Origin: Hyella sp964606015
Lineage (GTDB): Bacteria; Cyanobacteriota; Cyanobacteriia; Cyanobacteriales; Xenococcaceae
DNA length: 5,598 bases
NCBI GenBank assembly: GCA_964606015.1
Contig: CAZSEZ010000245.1
Span: forward strand, 1 to 5,598
Direction of reading: 5' to 3'
Shown piece by piece: positions 4,852-5,598 of the stretch. A program made the position numbers and the translations under genes. Within the stretch, counting starts at the first letter, position 1. The number at the start of each line of letters is the position of its first letter. Under the pieces are notes generated by a model that saw nothing but the letters and a program-made list of their open reading frames with translations, did not search any database and was not told the DNA's origin.

Positions 4852-5598
4852 ATGACCCAAACACCGATTAAGCAAACCAAATTGCCTCCCTCAACCCATC
4901 CTTTTGCTGAGGTAATTCATCGTCTGGAAGCAGGTGGCTCAATGCTGCCTGATACTCCAGAAAATTTGATGCAAATCATTGGGATTTACAAGGCTTATGC
5001 CATCCCGATGGATTTTTATTGGCGGGATTTACTTTACATTGCAGAGCGAGTATTTCTAAATCCTCTGCCTTTTTTTAAGTATTTTCTCCCCAAATCCTAT
5101 TTAGACTTACCAAATCACTATGCAGGAAAAGATGCAGATTTGCCTGTATGGCGTGGTCAAGGATCGGCTCATCCAGAACTAATTGAGTTTATGGAAAAGG
5201 GCAAAACGCGTAAAATGCCCAAACTATTCCATCATTTATGGCACGATCGCATCAATATGGAGTTCGCCGAGGCTTGTATGCGAGCAATGTTCTGGCACGG
5301 TAGAGATATGGGCTTGGGTAAATTTGATGCTTATTTAGATACCGAAGAATATAAGACTAACGCAGATCGGGCGATCAAAGCCTACTTTAAAGGTAACCCT
5401 GTTATGTCAGGGATGTACAAGCTTTTTCCTGAGATGTTTATCGAGCAGGTGAGACGACTTTCTTACTACTCTAATTTAGGTTTATTCTGGGAAGTTATGG
5501 CTCCTGTTTTCCTGGAGATGTCTGATATTTACGACGAGGGTGGTTTTAAGGGTGTGTCCGATGCTATGGACTTTTTAGTTAATGGTATTTTTGCCGTG
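4852..5598 (+). CDS. cupA: CO2 hydration protein CupA (ChpY), N-terminal part, truncated by window end
   Basis: CupA is the cytoplasm-facing subunit that converts CO2 to bicarbonate on NDH-1MS, with no similarity to ordinary carbonic anhydrases. The open frame runs without a stop from the ATG at 4852 to the window edge, giving 249 residues of a family that is usually somewhat over 400. I recognise the ChpX/ChpY family pattern. This includes HPFAEVIHRLEAGGSMLPDT (16-35), the MPKLFHHLWHDRINMEFAEA segment (122-141) and the SYYSNLGLFWEVMAPVFLEM region (204-223). H127, H128, H131, R133 and E137 cluster in the second of these. From memory, published NDH-1MS structures place a zinc at the CupA-NdhF3 interface with ligands in about this region, so these are candidate active-site residues. 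CupB (ChpX) is the main alternative, but the N-terminal wording fits CupA better. The gene follows ndhD3 by 111 bp, consistent with the ndhF3-ndhD3-cupA order, with cupS possibly next. Confidence 0.9.
   Translation, partial: MTQTPIKQTKLPPSTHPFAEVIHRLEAGGSMLPDTPENLMQIIGIYKAYAIPMDFYWRDLLYIAERVFLNPLPFFKYFLPKSYLDLPNHYAGKDADLPVWRGQGSAHPELIEFMEKGKTRKMPKLFHHLWHDRINMEFAEACMRAMFWHGRDMGLGKFDAYLDTEEYKTNADRAIKAYFKGNPVMSGMYKLFPEMFIEQVRRLSYYSNLGLFWEVMAPVFLEMSDIYDEGGFKGVSDAMDFLVNGIFAV

Noticed and set aside
1..5598. CRISPR array, tRNA, rRNA, insertion sequence or phage-like genes
   Set aside because: No regularly spaced long repeats, cloverleaf sequences, transposase-like frames or terminal inverted repeats are visible. 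The genes are ordinary cyanobacterial chromosomal genes.

Overview
The window comes from a cyanobacterium, and it is a familiar locus rather than a new system. Two things point to this host. The gene content matches the inducible CO2-uptake operon of cyanobacteria, and the highly iterated palindrome GCGATCGC (HIP1) occurs six times in 5.6 kb. The DNA is AT-leaning and the intergenic regions hold degenerate A/C-rich repeats. I cannot name a genus from this.

Layout. Positions 1-107 are non-coding. Positions 108-986 on the minus strand carry a membrane component of an energy-coupling factor (ECF) transporter, EcfT/CbiQ family. A 227-bp divergent intergenic region (987-1213) holds a likely ndhF3 promoter and several short symmetric or repeated motifs. 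The plus strand then carries ndhF3 (1214-3061), a 167-bp gap, ndhD3 (3229-4740), a 111-bp gap, and the first 249 codons of cupA (4852 to the window end, truncated). No stretch without a gene exceeds 300 bases.

Function. NdhF3, NdhD3 and CupA are specialised subunits of the NDH-1MS (NDH-1_3) form of the thylakoid NDH-1 complex. From established knowledge, NDH-1MS takes electrons from reduced ferredoxin, pumps protons, and uses CupA to hydrate CO2 to bicarbonate for the carbon-concentrating mechanism. NdhD3 keeps the usual charged residues of a proton-pumping antiporter-like subunit. NdhF3 lacks several of them, which fits a subunit adapted to work with CupA. A fourth operon gene, cupS, would be expected beyond the right edge but cannot be seen.

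The main points for a second look are the lost channel residues in NdhF3, G-poor ATCAA-rich leaders without Shine-Dalgarno sequences before all four genes, a 7-nt periodic repeat that runs up to the ndhF3 and cupA starts, and candidate operators in the divergent region.
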